Source of the DNA: [Clostridium] aerotolerans DSM 5434
GTDB taxonomy: Bacteria > Bacillota > Clostridia > Lachnospirales > Lachnospiraceae
Assembly (NCBI RefSeq): GCF_000687555.1
Contig: NZ_JHWJ01000008.1
Coordinates: forward strand, 1-64,000
Direction of reading: 5' to 3'
Length of the DNA: 64,000 bases
The notes under the pieces were generated by a model. That model was not told the origin of the DNA and did not search any database. It worked only from the letters and a program-made list of their open reading frames with translations. This document shows positions 25,578-34,731 of this stretch, piece after piece. The stretch's first letter is position 1, and each line of letters begins with the position of its first letter. The position numbers were made by a program, and so were the translations under genes.

Positions 25578-26534
25578 TTATTTGATATTAAGAAGGTCTA
25601 AAAGCTCCTGAACCCGCTCCGGGCTGGCAGAGAATGATTTGACATCCTGTCCAAGCCTTTTATCCGCATCCTGCAGTGTATAGGTCTTTGTTACCATCTG
25701 ACCGCCGCTTCCATAGGTCCATGTAATTTCGCCACAGTTTTCAATGAGGGAAAGTAAGGCCGCCGCATAAGATTCCATCATAGAATCAAATTTCAGCTGA
25801 TTGGCAGGCAGTATCTCCTGCTCAAAATGAAGCGTCCACCCATAAGGCTCAGTGGTTGTCTGAAGCTCATTGGTAAAGCTCCCCAGATTCTGATAAATCT
25901 CCAGGATACCTGCAAGGGCTGAATTCTTTGGCATCCCACCAATGTATGGGTTTTTGTGTTTAAAAAGTTCCATGGCTTTCTTTGATATTATGGTTCCATC
26001 TGACTTAACCAGCTCTCCGTTCACAAAAATATCTCCCAGCTTTAAGTCATAATCCATGGTAAATTGCCTGTTTAAATTTAAGAAGGAAGCACGAGTTCCA
26101 TAAATGATCAACGTTCCATTTTTAATCTCATACCCTTTAAACGCCTGGTTCTCATCGTTTATTTCTCCAGATATCTTAAGCCTTCCTCCTGCTGCCTCTG
26201 CTACTGTCTGGTAATTCTCTACAGGAAAACCTAAGATAAAAAATTTAAATAACACAACGGATGCCCCAAGAAACATAGTCGTAACGGCAGCTAATACGAT
26301 TTTATTTCGGTTTTTCCGCCTGATTTTTTTCAAGTAATCTATCTCTTTTCTAGGTACCTCCTCTTTGATGTCTTTCGTTCCCATCTGTCCCGTCATATTT
26401 TCATATTTAATCCGGCAGCTTTCGCAACCTTCCAAATGTTCTTTTATGGTTTCATTGGTTTTTTCCTGCGTCAATTCATCTGCATACAATGGAAGCAGAT
26501 CTTCTATGACTTCACACGGTATGTCATTTCTCAT
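25578..26534 (-). CDS. Anti-sigma factor with zinc-finger (zf-HC2) domain
   Basis: The 318-residue protein starts with CEVIEDLLPLYADELTQE and EHLEGCESCRIKY, the HxxxCxxC-type anti-sigma zinc finger (residues ~6-45). One membrane helix follows (KIVLAAVTTMFLGASVVLFKF, ~75-96), and then a ~220-residue extracytoplasmic domain of unknown type with a WTYGSGGQMVTKTYTL strand. It overlaps the sigma gene by 11 bases, the usual arrangement for a cognate pair. It should hold the ECF sigma factor at the membrane until an envelope signal releases it. The signal is not evident. Confidence 0.85.
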   Translation of the reverse strand: MRNDIPCEVIEDLLPLYADELTQEKTNETIKEHLEGCESCRIKYENMTGQMGTKDIKEEVPRKEIDYLKKIRRKNRNKIVLAAVTTMFLGASVVLFKFFILGFPVENYQTVAEAAGGRLKISGEINDENQAFKGYEIKNGTLIIYGTRASFLNLNRQFTMDYDLKLGDIFVNGELVKSDGTIISKKAMELFKHKNPYIGGMPKNSALAGILEIYQNLGSFTNELQTTTEPYGWTLHFEQEILPANQLKFDSMMESYAAALLSLIENCGEITWTYGSGGQMVTKTYTLQDADKRLGQDVKSFSASPERVQELLDLLNIK

Positions 26535-27012
26535 TTTTTCTTACCTCCTCAATGATTTTTTCTTTCCCTCTGTAAAAATTTACTCTTGCCCAGTTCTCAC
26601 TTTTCTCCATGATCTCTCCGATATCCTGAAAGGAAAGATTTCCTATGAGCCTTAGATACATCACTTCTCTCATGGGGTCTTTTAAGGAATGAAGGTGCTT
26701 TAATATCTCCTTGCTGTCCCATTCCAGAAAAACAGTTTTCTCAAGCGGCTCATCCTTTAAGGCTTCCGCCGCTGTATCAAGCTCCACCGTATATTTTTGC
26801 TTTCGGCACCACATCTGATAGACATGGACTGAAATGCCGCACAGCCAGGTGGACACACTGCTTCTTCCTTCAAAGGTATGAAAGCTTTTCAGAGCCTGAT
26901 AAAAGGTCTCCTGGGTCAATTCCTCCGCAAGGTCAGGATCATTTACTTTTGACAGCAGATAATAATAAATCATCTTGGAATGCTTGCGGTATATTTCATC
27001 CATTGAATCCAT
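26524..27012 (-). CDS. ECF-type RNA polymerase sigma factor
   Basis: The ~162-residue protein has sigma region 2 (KMIYYYLLSKVNDPDLAEELTQETFYQALKSFHTFEG, residues ~12-48, with the STWLCGI segment) and region 4 (YLRLIGNLSFQDIGEIMEKSENWARVNFYRGKEKI, ~120-155). ATG at 27012 is preferred, since AAAGG lies nine bases upstream; the first ATG (27021) directly abuts that site. Upstream, TGTAACG on the minus strand (27056-27062) resembles an ECF -35 element, so autoregulation is possible. It is paired with the overlapping anti-sigma gene. Confidence 0.88.
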   Translation of the reverse strand: MDSMDEIYRKHSKMIYYYLLSKVNDPDLAEELTQETFYQALKSFHTFEGRSSVSTWLCGISVHVYQMWCRKQKYTVELDTAAEALKDEPLEKTVFLEWDSKEILKHLHSLKDPMREVMYLRLIGNLSFQDIGEIMEKSENWARVNFYRGKEKIIEEVRKNEK

Positions 27013-27123
27013 GTCACTCATCCTTTCCGTTAATAAGTGCCAAAATCCTTCGGTTCGTTACAAATTATTTTTAAAAATATTATTATCTTTATTATACCTT
27101 GAATTCGCCATTGTAGCAGCAAT

Positions 27124-27168
27124 AAAAAAAGAGTCCTGCATTCCATGTGATTGGACCTGCAGAACTCT
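27124..27168 (-). terminator. Terminator after the C39-like gene
   Basis: AGAGTTCTGCA and TGCAGGACTCT (minus strand, one mismatch) enclose an inner CCA/TGG pair and are followed by a run of seven T (27124-27129 plus flank). It starts 18 bases past the C39-like stop. Confidence 0.75.
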
Positions 27169-27185
27169 CATTATTCGTCCTTTAT

Positions 27186-27806
27186 TTAAATAAAATACTC
27201 GATGGTATCCGCCGCCTTTTTCTGTGTCTCCCGGTTAAAGATTATGGTTGCCTCTCTTATTTCCAATGGACCAAGGGCGTAAGGATTTTTTCCTGTGCTG
27301 TTTACCATGTCCCAGGTAACACTGCGGTTTCTGCTGCATGGCATATCTGTGATCAGCTTTATATCCGGCTGATGAAATGGCTTTTTCCTAAAATAAGGGT
27401 CAAACAAATACACCTGCTTTTCATCGGCTCCTGTAATCAGAACATAATGCCAGCACCCATACATGACCCGCGCCACCACAGCCCCGCCCTGCTGCAGCGC
27501 ATACATGATTTTGCTGTTCTCTCCCATATATACCTCTTTGCCGGTTAAATATTCACTGTGTATGGGAAACTTCTTCACCTTACCAAACTGGTTGAACCAT
27601 TCACTTAAAAACATCATAGCCATTCGGGAGGTACCATTTTTCCCAAATTCCCCTTTTACGTTATAAGCATCAAGGCAATAAAGCATGATATGTTTCATGA
27701 TATCAGGGGGCACTTCCTCTCGCTTGAACAAAAAGCTCATAGCATTAAACAATGTGGTGGGGCCGCAGTCGTACTCCGTCACCTGATAATTCAGCGGGTT
27801 CTTCAT
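27186..27806 (-). CDS. C39-like papain-fold protein
   Basis: The 206-residue protein begins YQVTEYDCGPTTLFNAMSFLF, the peptidase C39-like pattern (Q, DCGPT with the putative catalytic Cys at ~14), and continues to CWHYVLITGAD (His ~117) and VYLFDPYFR (Asp ~131). The catalytic Cys-His-Asp order fits a papain-like fold. No signal peptide is visible, and there is no ABC transporter or bacteriocin precursor nearby, so it is probably a cytoplasmic peptidase or amidase. Function unknown. Start ATG at 27806 has AGAGGGA upstream. Confidence 0.7.
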   Translation of the reverse strand: MKNPLNYQVTEYDCGPTTLFNAMSFLFKREEVPPDIMKHIMLYCLDAYNVKGEFGKNGTSRMAMMFLSEWFNQFGKVKKFPIHSEYLTGKEVYMGENSKIMYALQQGGAVVARVMYGCWHYVLITGADEKQVYLFDPYFRKKPFHQPDIKLITDMPCSRNRSVTWDMVNSTGKNPYALGPLEIREATIIFNRETQKKAADTIEYFI

Positions 27807-27875
27807 GGATCATTCCCTCTCTTCTCTGTTTGCATATCTATTTAAATTTATCTGAATTCATTTTAAATATAGATT

Positions 27876-28460
27876 TTAATAGTTTTTATTGACTGAGGCC
27901 ATACCACTGGCATCGTACATACGTCTTGTCAGTCCCAGTATGGAAAGATCGCAGATACCAATGTTATTAAAGCCTGCCTCAATGAGCGTGCCTTCGTACC
28001 GTAAGCCTGCCTTTTTCATGACCTTACCGGAATTGGGATTCTTTGTATCGTGTCTGGCCTCGATACGGTTCACGCCCACCTCTTCAAAGAGAAAGCGGAC
28101 GATTTCTCTTAAGGCTTCCGCAGTAATACCTTGAAACCAATAATCTTCTCCGATACAGTACCCGATCTCAACGGACTTTGTGTTTTCATTCCGATTCACT
28201 ACTCCAATACTTCCAACGGCCTGATGATTTCCCTTATACTCGATGCACCATTCATAATATCTTACATCTTTGTAGTTCTCGATCCAGTCTGCAATGATTT
28301 TTTCGGAATCTTTGGGGGAATCATGAAGCGGCCAGCCAAGGAATTTCGTCACATTGGGATTGCTCGCCCAGTTCCGGTGCATATCTTCTGCGTCAGTCAA
28401 ACAGAATGGTCGTAAGATTAGCCGATTCGTTTCTAATACAACAGTTCCTAAATCATACAT
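27876..28460 (-). CDS. GNAT N-acetyltransferase, RimJ/RimL type
   Basis: The 194-residue product has the RimJ-like layout: ETNRLILRPFCLTDAEDMHRNWASNPNV at the N-terminus, AVGSIGVVNRNENTKSVEIGYCIGEDYWFQGI, and the acetyl-CoA-binding region followed by RIEARHDTKNPNSGKVMKKAGLRYEG. These proteins acetylate N-terminal residues or small amines. ATG at 28460 is chosen because AAGGGAG lies just upstream; the longer frame starts inside the region that supplies this site. It stands alone between the C39-like and sialidase-like genes. Confidence 0.85.
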   Translation of the reverse strand: MYDLGTVVLETNRLILRPFCLTDAEDMHRNWASNPNVTKFLGWPLHDSPKDSEKIIADWIENYKDVRYYEWCIEYKGNHQAVGSIGVVNRNENTKSVEIGYCIGEDYWFQGITAEALREIVRFLFEEVGVNRIEARHDTKNPNSGKVMKKAGLRYEGTLIEAGFNNIGICDLSILGLTRRMYDASGMASVNKNY

Positions 28461-28641
28461 AGTTATGCTCCCTTCCAAATCCATGATTCACCAAAAGATG
28501 CTGCCTTCAGGTAATTGTACACTATTATATTTCTATGCTCTTTGTTTGTCAAACAAAAATGGTTTATAAATAAAACTATAAACCTTCATTTTAAAAAGTG
28601 AAACACTGACATATAAGACTATTCCCTTACTGATTGTAAAA

Positions 28642-28672
28642 AAGATGAAGGCGAGATTATCACCTTCATCTT
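28642..28672 (-). terminator. Terminator after the sialidase-fold gene
   Basis: AAGATGAAGG (28642-28651) pairs with CCTTCATCTT (28663-28672). On the minus strand the stem runs into CTTTTTTAC. It begins 41 bases past the stop codon. Confidence 0.75.
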
Positions 28673-28712
28673 AAGGATATAAAATTATCCGGTTAACTAT
28701 TCATATTTACAA

Positions 28713-30191
28713 TCAAGGTGTCACAATCGACCACTGCTGATTATTACTTGTACTGCCTGCCCACTGGCACAAACTGGAGCCATTGGCAGCAGCCCCTAAC
28801 CCATCTAAATACAATCCGGTTGCAGCATTTTTAAACTTGTAATAATTGCCTGACGCTTCCCGGATCCATTTCTGATTATTACTGCCGCTGCTGCTCCATT
28901 GACCGCAGACAGCTCCATTGGCCGTACGACCCATTCCATCTAAGTACAGTCCTGTCGCAGCGTTTCTGATGAAATAATAATTGCCGGATTGCTCAAGCAC
29001 CCACTTCTGATTATCACTGTTATTGCTGGCGTACTGATTGCAGTCAGAGCCATTTGTGGTATACCCATATCCATCTACACACAACCCGGTTGCGCGGTTA
29101 GAAAGTTTGACATAAGTATCCGTAGTTGTAGGAAGGGACATATCGCCGTAAGTAACACTATTTAATCCACTCCCATTCCAGCCTGCTCCGATTACAAACA
29201 AGCGTCCGTTTTTCATTGGCACAATACATCTGGAATAACATGCTCCAACAATAGAATTAATTTGCGTCCAGGCACCAACGCCGTTGTTACTATTTGTATA
29301 TAGTTTGTTATTGCCGCCGCTGCTCAAAATAATGGTTCCATTTAAGTTAACACAATAAGGACCGCTGCCAGACGGGTCAAAACAGGTTCCTGCATCAGTT
29401 GGATTCCAGCTTTCCGGGTTAGATGAAATTTTATAATATGCACCGCCAGGTTTTCCCACAATTTCATATGTCATGATGTAATTACCGTCAGGCATTTTGG
29501 CTACCACTGACATTCCTGGCCTTTGGCTGCTGTCTGATAATGCAACGTCATTTACCACACTGCTCCAATTGATACCGTCTGTTGTTGTCTGATGTACTAG
29601 CTTCTGACTGTGAGCATTATCCCGTTCGTCGGAGTAATAACAGATAAGCTTATTATTGGCAACCATTAAAAATGGCTCCCAAACCGGATCATTTCCAGGA
29701 TATGCTGCCTTTCCTTCTGCAATGGTACTTACATACGTCCAGGTTCTCCCTGCATCATTGCTCTTATATAAATCTATTTCGCAGAAAGACCGGTCATAAG
29801 GAAGTACAAGTCCGGCACAAAGCAGAGTACCTGCCGGCATGGTTCCAATTGCCTGAGGCAGCTCATATAGCTGAGGCTCCCACCTTATTCCTACTCCCTT
29901 ATGGGTGTCCTTTACGTCTCCAACCTTTGTCCAGGTTTGCCCGTTGTTTGTGCTTTCAAAAATTGGGAAGGAAGATACCCCTGTGGTGTATTGTTCAAAG
30001 GTCGCATACATGTTTCCATTGCTGGTTTGTGCCGCCCTCGCATACAATGCTCCCGGTGCCGGTGCCCCTGCAGGAGATGTATACATAATCGATGGTCCGT
30101 ATGCCTCCACCTTCTCAGGAACAACAAAGGCAATCATTATCAGCAGCAATAACAATACCCCTTTTAAAACTCTTTTCGCAATCTCTTTCAT
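28713..30191 (-). CDS. Secreted sialidase-fold (BNR/GH93-like) protein with C-terminal ricin-type lectin domain
   Basis: The 492-residue protein has a signal peptide (KRVLKGVLLLLLIMIAFVVPEKVEA), then a six-bladed propeller region with BNR/Asp-box motifs (STNNGQTWTKVG and SNDAGRTWTYVS) and segments such as IRWEPQLYELP, close to GH93-type exo-arabinanase or sialidase-like proteins. Residues ~355-492 are a ricin B-type trefoil with three QxW repeats (NQKWVLEQ, NQKWIREA, NQQWSIVTP). It is probably an extracellular glycosidase that binds plant or host glycans; the precise substrate is not known. The ATG at 30191 has AAAGGGG upstream, and a TGAGGC/GCCTCA hairpin sits at 30238-30262. Confidence 0.82.
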   Translation of the reverse strand: MKEIAKRVLKGVLLLLLIMIAFVVPEKVEAYGPSIMYTSPAGAPAPGALYARAAQTSNGNMYATFEQYTTGVSSFPIFESTNNGQTWTKVGDVKDTHKGVGIRWEPQLYELPQAIGTMPAGTLLCAGLVLPYDRSFCEIDLYKSNDAGRTWTYVSTIAEGKAAYPGNDPVWEPFLMVANNKLICYYSDERDNAHSQKLVHQTTTDGINWSSVVNDVALSDSSQRPGMSVVAKMPDGNYIMTYEIVGKPGGAYYKISSNPESWNPTDAGTCFDPSGSGPYCVNLNGTIILSSGGNNKLYTNSNNGVGAWTQINSIVGACYSRCIVPMKNGRLFVIGAGWNGSGLNSVTYGDMSLPTTTDTYVKLSNRATGLCVDGYGYTTNGSDCNQYASNNSDNQKWVLEQSGNYYFIRNAATGLYLDGMGRTANGAVCGQWSSSGSNNQKWIREASGNYYKFKNAATGLYLDGLGAAANGSSLCQWAGSTSNNQQWSIVTP

Positions 30192-30843
30192 CTCTTTACC
30201 CCTTTCTTCGTTTCGTTTTCAGTAACATATTTCTTACTGAGGCTTGATGGAAAAATGCCTCAATATAACTACCTATACGTTTTGTTAGAAAATGGAATAT
30301 GTGGTAATGGTAAAATAATACTGGAGTGAAATTTTTAGGGCAGATAGGAGGATCGTACTGGAAGCAGGAGGATGCCCAATGTTCATGATCAGACTCAGGA
30401 ATGAGAGCCTATCTCAGAAATAAATGATATTTACAAGTTAGATGGACTGCGCTGCACGAAAGCTTGTACCATCTTTTCAGCAAATTATAAGATTATGTAA
30501 ACTGAGAGCCGCAACCAAAGAAATTGTTCTTAACCAGGTTATAAGACTCCGATGAAGATATGATAATATATGTAAAGCCATATACGATAATTAAAAAATA
30601 GTAAATATAAAAGCATGGGCAAAATTGTTTTTTTAATCATACATGCCCATACTTTCATTATAAATCTGTTCTTCTTATTGTCAAGAAAAACTACTTGCTA
30701 AAAACAATATACTTTGCATTCAACAACCGCTTAAGTTTTAATCTCCCCTGTTCTTATGCACTTCTCCCATTCTACAAAACGCCTGTTATGACAGTAAAAT
30801 GAGCATTAAGCTACATTCCATATACTCTCTCTAATCTACCTAC
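30192..30843. other. 652-base gap without a gene
   Basis: It holds the leader hairpin of the sialidase-fold gene (30238-30262) and ATGGGC/GCCCAT arms around 30615-30650 that could weakly terminate the kinase/ABC operon. No convincing short gene, tRNA or repeat was seen in the remainder. Confidence 0.5.
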
Positions 30844-31755
30844 TTAAATTTCATCCGCTACAGCCTTTTTCCATTCCTCATAAAATTCACTTATAGAACC
30901 ATAACGCTGCTCCGGCTCTGTTGATACTGCCTTAAGTGCCACAGAATAAGCGATAGAATTTAATTCCCATGTTTCACGGGCACAAGGCAGAAAGGTTTTA
31001 TTTTCATACCGTAGCTTTATCTCCTCTTGGGTAAACGTTCCAAAGGTTTGAAAAATCAAAGCTCCCAAGGTAAATACATTGGTTCTTTCATCTATTACTG
31101 CATTTAGTACATACTCTTCTGGCGCTTTTAACCTTTTACTTCCCCAGTAATCCTCTCCTACATCATTCACCGAAGGCTTCTCCCTAAAAAAATCAATATC
31201 ACAAATGGTAGTGGTGTCTGTATTAAAATCATACATAATGCTACCATCATAAAAATCAACAGCCACATAATTATGTTCCGCTGTACTTATTAAAAAAGAA
31301 AATAATACATTTACAGAATCCAGCCTTTTCTCAACAGACAATTCCTTATACCTAACCATCGGAGATTTTATATATGGATTTTCTGCATAATAATCGAAAT
31401 TCCAATGATCAAAAAGGCATTCTCCCTCTGCCCATTCAAATACTGCTGCAAACATGTCTCCAACTGGAAAATACTCTAATAACCGAATCAAATTTGGATG
31501 ACGTAATCGCTCATACAGTTTAACCGCCCCCTCTAAAATCCGAACTGATTCCAAAGGATCTATTTCTGCTTCCATCGTATCTGCTCCTGCTACCTTTATA
31601 AAATACCGTTTCTCACCATTATTTACTCCCATGCTAATGCAGCCGGAACCAGTCTGATCAAACACGCAAAACACTTTTCCATATGTATGAATCCACTGAA
31701 AATCATGATACTCTTTTAAACAAAACTCAATGTTATCTAACGTAATCTTTACCAT
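30844..31755 (-). CDS. Protein-kinase-like protein ending an ABC transporter operon
   Basis: The 303-residue product from ATG 31755 (AAAGGGGG just upstream) shows a kinase-like order: YFIKVAGAD (candidate ATP-binding Lys), LYERLRHPNLIRLLEYF, EWAEGECLFDHW (hinge), HNYVAVDFYDGSIMYDF (in place of the HRD loop) and TICDIDFF (DFG-like Asp), then APEEYVLNAVIDERTNVFTLGALIFQTF, which resembles the APE and helix F region of Ser/Thr kinases. The catalytic loop is not canonical, so it may be an aminoglycoside/small-molecule kinase or a pseudokinase. It lies 49 bases after the second permease gene of an ABC exporter and is probably co-transcribed. Confidence 0.7.
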   Translation of the reverse strand: MVKITLDNIEFCLKEYHDFQWIHTYGKVFCVFDQTGSGCISMGVNNGEKRYFIKVAGADTMEAEIDPLESVRILEGAVKLYERLRHPNLIRLLEYFPVGDMFAAVFEWAEGECLFDHWNFDYYAENPYIKSPMVRYKELSVEKRLDSVNVLFSFLISTAEHNYVAVDFYDGSIMYDFNTDTTTICDIDFFREKPSVNDVGEDYWGSKRLKAPEEYVLNAVIDERTNVFTLGALIFQTFGTFTQEEIKLRYENKTFLPCARETWELNSIAYSVALKAVSTEPEQRYGSISEFYEEWKKAVADEI

Positions 31756-31804
31756 ATTGTCCCCTTTATCCCACATCAACCCGATATATCCCCTACTCTC
31801 TCCA

Positions 31805-32605
31805 CTACGAACTGGCACTATTATAACACCGTACGCCCCGTTTCCATACCCCTCTTGTAATAATAGTAAAAATAATGGTAAGCAGTATCCCATACACTGC
31901 TCCCAAAACACTTAATTCCCCAATCAATGACTGAACCGGTAGGGTTGCCATAATTCCATAGGGCAGGATGCAGCAAAACAGTAATCTATATCCCCCATAA
32001 AATACGATTCCCGGAATCTTCATACACAACTCCAGACCAATCTCCTCAATCCTTGTCACATTTGCATTGGATAAGACAAAAAAGCAAATAGACCGAATGA
32101 TTACTTCCATCTCATAAAACAAAATAGTCATCAATATGATCCAGAACAGATACCCGGCTATTGCAACACCTGAAATCGGCTTACCAAGCTGATGTATTCC
32201 ATAAGCAATAATGAGAACACTCATACCCACGAGAGGAAGAGAACCAGGATTGATTTTTTCAAAAGTCATTCTAACCAAAGGACTCCCTGGCTTCGTAAGA
32301 TACAAATCCAAATCCCCGTTTTTAATTTTCTGAGGCAACCCATTGATTCCAAAGAAATAGACAACCATATTAATAGCATTAATCATGGAAAAAGTGCCGA
32401 TAAAGACTATCATTTCCCCTCTCCCCCAGGTTCCGATCCGGTCCACATTGGAATAGATCGCCTGAAATACCATTAGCTGAATGAGAAACAAACTGCCGTC
32501 TACAAAAAATGGGCCAAAGAACCCCAGCCGAAACATCATCAGATTCTGAAATCTTATCTCAATCAATGCCTTTATCACTCTAATATTTCTTTTAAACTCC
32601 ATCAT
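31805..32605 (-). CDS. ABC-2 family permease (second subunit)
   Basis: The 266-residue protein has six membrane segments and matches the DUF990/ABC2_membrane_6 group (IKALIEIRFQNLMMFRLGFFGPFF, later INGLPQKIKNGDLDLYLTKPGSPLV). That cytoplasmic loop with GDLDLYLTKP is characteristic of these permeases. Its ATG overlaps the stop of the first permease by four bases. With that permease and the ATPase it forms a COG4586/4587/3694-type exporter; the cargo is not known. It is followed by the kinase-like gene. Confidence 0.85.
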   Translation of the reverse strand: MMEFKRNIRVIKALIEIRFQNLMMFRLGFFGPFFVDGSLFLIQLMVFQAIYSNVDRIGTWGRGEMIVFIGTFSMINAINMVVYFFGINGLPQKIKNGDLDLYLTKPGSPLVRMTFEKINPGSLPLVGMSVLIIAYGIHQLGKPISGVAIAGYLFWIILMTILFYEMEVIIRSICFFVLSNANVTRIEEIGLELCMKIPGIVFYGGYRLLFCCILPYGIMATLPVQSLIGELSVLGAVYGILLTIIFTIITRGVWKRGVRCYNSASS

Positions 32606-33393
32606 ATTCCCACCCCGTCATACTTTCTTCGGTAACTCCCCCAGGTCACATGGATTAGAACTTGAAGCATCACACACCATATAAAAATAATGACCAATCC
32701 AGGCACAGCCTCACTTTCTAATTGTCCGATAAACAGCATAGAAGGCAAATAGGTGACGTAGTAGAATGGAAAAAGCTTCATTACAGAGACAATCCCCTCC
32801 GGCAGCAGCATGAGCGGAACTATACTCCCTGTGATAAATGCCACAAGGTTATTCTTAATCATCAGAAAAGTACCAATTTCCTGATATTTTAAAGCCAGCA
32901 ATCCAAGATAATAATTCAACTGCACCATAAACAAAAGACCAAGCACCACCAACAAAAATGCGCATAGTATGATAATCGGATTATGAGAAACTACAAATTG
33001 AATACGAAAAATAATAACCCATACAAACGCAGCCATAAATTGAAAGATCCCATAATAAGCCACAACACCAACTTCCATGGCAATAAAATATTTCTGGATA
33101 TCAATAGGAATCACTATATATTTGGAAAATGTTCCGCTTCGGATTCTTTGACTGATTTCACTACTGATCCCATCAGACATCTCAATCTGAGATAAAAATG
33201 AACTGATAACATAATAGGATAGCATGCTCTGAAATGAAAAGCCCGCCACCTCAGTCCGGTCATTAAATATAATCCCCCATAACAGATAGGCAAATAGTAT
33301 TTTGGTAACCGTAAATAGGACCTGAAACACCACATCTGCCCGCCAAACCAACTGGGATTTGATATATATTTTAGATATTTCAAGATATTTCAT
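32602..33393 (-). CDS. ABC-2 family permease (first subunit)
   Basis: The 263-residue protein (from ATG 33393, with GGAGG upstream and a 14-base overlap with the ATPase gene) belongs to the same DUF990-like permease group: MKYLEISKIYIKSQLVWRAD at the start, then SSEISQRIRSGTFSKYIVIPI, and six hydrophobic helices. A paired heterodimeric permease is typical of this exporter class. Longer frames extend upstream but lack a binding site. Confidence 0.85.
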   Translation of the reverse strand: MKYLEISKIYIKSQLVWRADVVFQVLFTVTKILFAYLLWGIIFNDRTEVAGFSFQSMLSYYVISSFLSQIEMSDGISSEISQRIRSGTFSKYIVIPIDIQKYFIAMEVGVVAYYGIFQFMAAFVWVIIFRIQFVVSHNPIIILCAFLLVVLGLLFMVQLNYYLGLLALKYQEIGTFLMIKNNLVAFITGSIVPLMLLPEGIVSVMKLFPFYYVTYLPSMLFIGQLESEAVPGLVIIFIWCVMLQVLIHVTWGSYRRKYDGVGI

Positions 33394-34375
33394 CTGGTGA
33401 GCTCCCCTCCTCCCCATAGATACGTTCCACAATTGTACCGATATCTTCCTCTTCTACGGAGATATCGCTGGGATTGAACTTCATTAGAAAGCTTAACAAC
33501 TCACTTGCCTTTTCTCTTGAAACCTTCATAACTTTTTTATATGGCGTCTCGGAAATCATAGAAACGCCAAAGCCAATCTCTGGTAATTCCATGGGGGCAT
33601 CAAAGGTGAGGCTGATTTTTTTGTGCTTCTGATACCGTTCAAATAATTGCTCTGTATTTCCATCATAGATTTTGCTTCCATGATTAATGACCACAGAACG
33701 ACTGCACAATGCTTTGATATCCTCCATATAATGAGAGGTCAAAATAATAGTAGTTCCTTTTACCTCGTTGATTTCCCGTAAAAATCCCCGGATCTGCTTT
33801 GAGGCAACACTATCCAGGCCAATGGTTGGTTCATCCAGAAATAAAACCCTTGGGTTATGTAATAGAGCAACAATCAATTCCATTTTCATACGCTCTCCCA
33901 GAGACATGGTTCTGACCTGAACATTCATCAATTCTTCTACATGAAATAACTTTATAAAGAAGTTCTTTGCGGACTGATACTTTGCTTCCGGTATTCCATA
34001 AATCTCCTTAAATAACCGCAGAGTATCCTCAACCGTTAAATCAAAAAATAACTGGCTCTTCTGTCCCATCACCACTGCATACTGCTGCTTAAAATCATTT
34101 TTCAGATCATTTGGATAATAGCCCATAACACTTACTTTTCCAGAAGTCGGCGCAATAATTCCTGTGAGCATTTTGACCAGAGTTGTCTTACCTGCACCAT
34201 TTGGCCCTATAAGTCCTACAAACTCACCTTCTTTGATATTTAAATCCAGCTCACTGACAGAAGTAATTTCTTCATAATCCCGTTTTATAAGCCCCTTAAC
34301 GCTTCCGGCAATTCCTGCTTGTTTTTTGTATCTGCGAAACCGTTTCGTCAGCATTTCCGTTTCAATGATATTCAT
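33380..34375 (-). CDS. ABC transporter ATP-binding protein (exporter, COG4586-like)
   Basis: The 331-residue ATPase has Walker A GPNGAGKTTL (about residue 57), Q-loop VMGQKSQLFFDL, signature MSLGERMKMELIVALLH, Walker B VLFLDEPTIGLDS and switch His in LTSHYMEDI. The ~100-residue C-terminal domain is typical of the group. ATG at 34375 is chosen because GGAGG lies 7 bases upstream. It heads a four-gene operon with two permeases and a kinase-like gene, behind a long leader with a terminator-like hairpin and a strong promoter. Confidence 0.9.
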   Translation of the reverse strand: MNIIETEMLTKRFRRYKKQAGIAGSVKGLIKRDYEEITSVSELDLNIKEGEFVGLIGPNGAGKTTLVKMLTGIIAPTSGKVSVMGYYPNDLKNDFKQQYAVVMGQKSQLFFDLTVEDTLRLFKEIYGIPEAKYQSAKNFFIKLFHVEELMNVQVRTMSLGERMKMELIVALLHNPRVLFLDEPTIGLDSVASKQIRGFLREINEVKGTTIILTSHYMEDIKALCSRSVVINHGSKIYDGNTEQLFERYQKHKKISLTFDAPMELPEIGFGVSMISETPYKKVMKVSREKASELLSFLMKFNPSDISVEEEDIGTIVERIYGEEGSSPDEIS

Positions 34376-34482
34376 CTTTTTCCCTCCATACAAATAAAAA
34401 TAACCATGATACCCGCCTTACATGCATGCTTTCCATGGTCATAAATAGTTCTGGATTTGGACAAAGATTCCCTAAAGGGAAT

Positions 34483-34512
34483 AAAAAAGAGCATAACAAT
34501 ACCGTTATGCTC
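34483..34512 (-). terminator. Intrinsic terminator in the leader of the ABC/kinase operon
   Basis: GAGCATAAC (minus strand; 34504-34512) pairs with GTTATGCTC (34489-34497) around a 6-base loop and is followed by six T (34483-34488). It lies 108 bases before the ATPase start, inside the operon leader, so it fits an attenuator. A second small ATTCCC/GGGAAT hairpin is at 34467-34482. Confidence 0.75.
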
Positions 34513-34724
34513 AAAATAGTCTATCCAATACAGAGATCTATTAAGGTATGATCACCTGATATACAGGGGTCAAGCATTCAGTAAGGCTTTCATATCGGCA
34601 ACATCAGCCGATAAAAGGGCAGACTTATGACGTAGTCACTTATGTCCTTCCTTTTCAACTATTTGATTAGTTGTTTTCCTTTCCAACAATGCTTAACAAA
34701 CACATACCTCTCTTTTTTATATTT
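34483..34724 (-). promoter_or_regulatory. Structured leader (candidate attenuator/riboswitch) of the ABC operon
   Basis: About 330 bases separate the promoter from the ATPase start. The leader contains a TATCGGC/GCCGATA hairpin (~34586-34610), a CATAAGT-rich region with repeated arms (~34620-34650) and then an intrinsic terminator. No known riboswitch class was recognised, and no long leader peptide is evident. Confidence 0.5.
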
Positions 34725-34731
34725 TAATATC

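Noticed and set aside
27056-27062. ECF-type promoter (TGTAACG) before the sigma gene
   Set aside because: Only the -35-like part is visible and no matching -10 element is certain, so it is mentioned with the gene but not listed as a promoter.
31755-31911. Longer start for the kinase-like protein, reading through the end of the upstream permease gene
   Set aside because: The extension overlaps the permease coding end in another frame and has no binding site, whereas ATG 31755 has AAAGGGGG at good distance.
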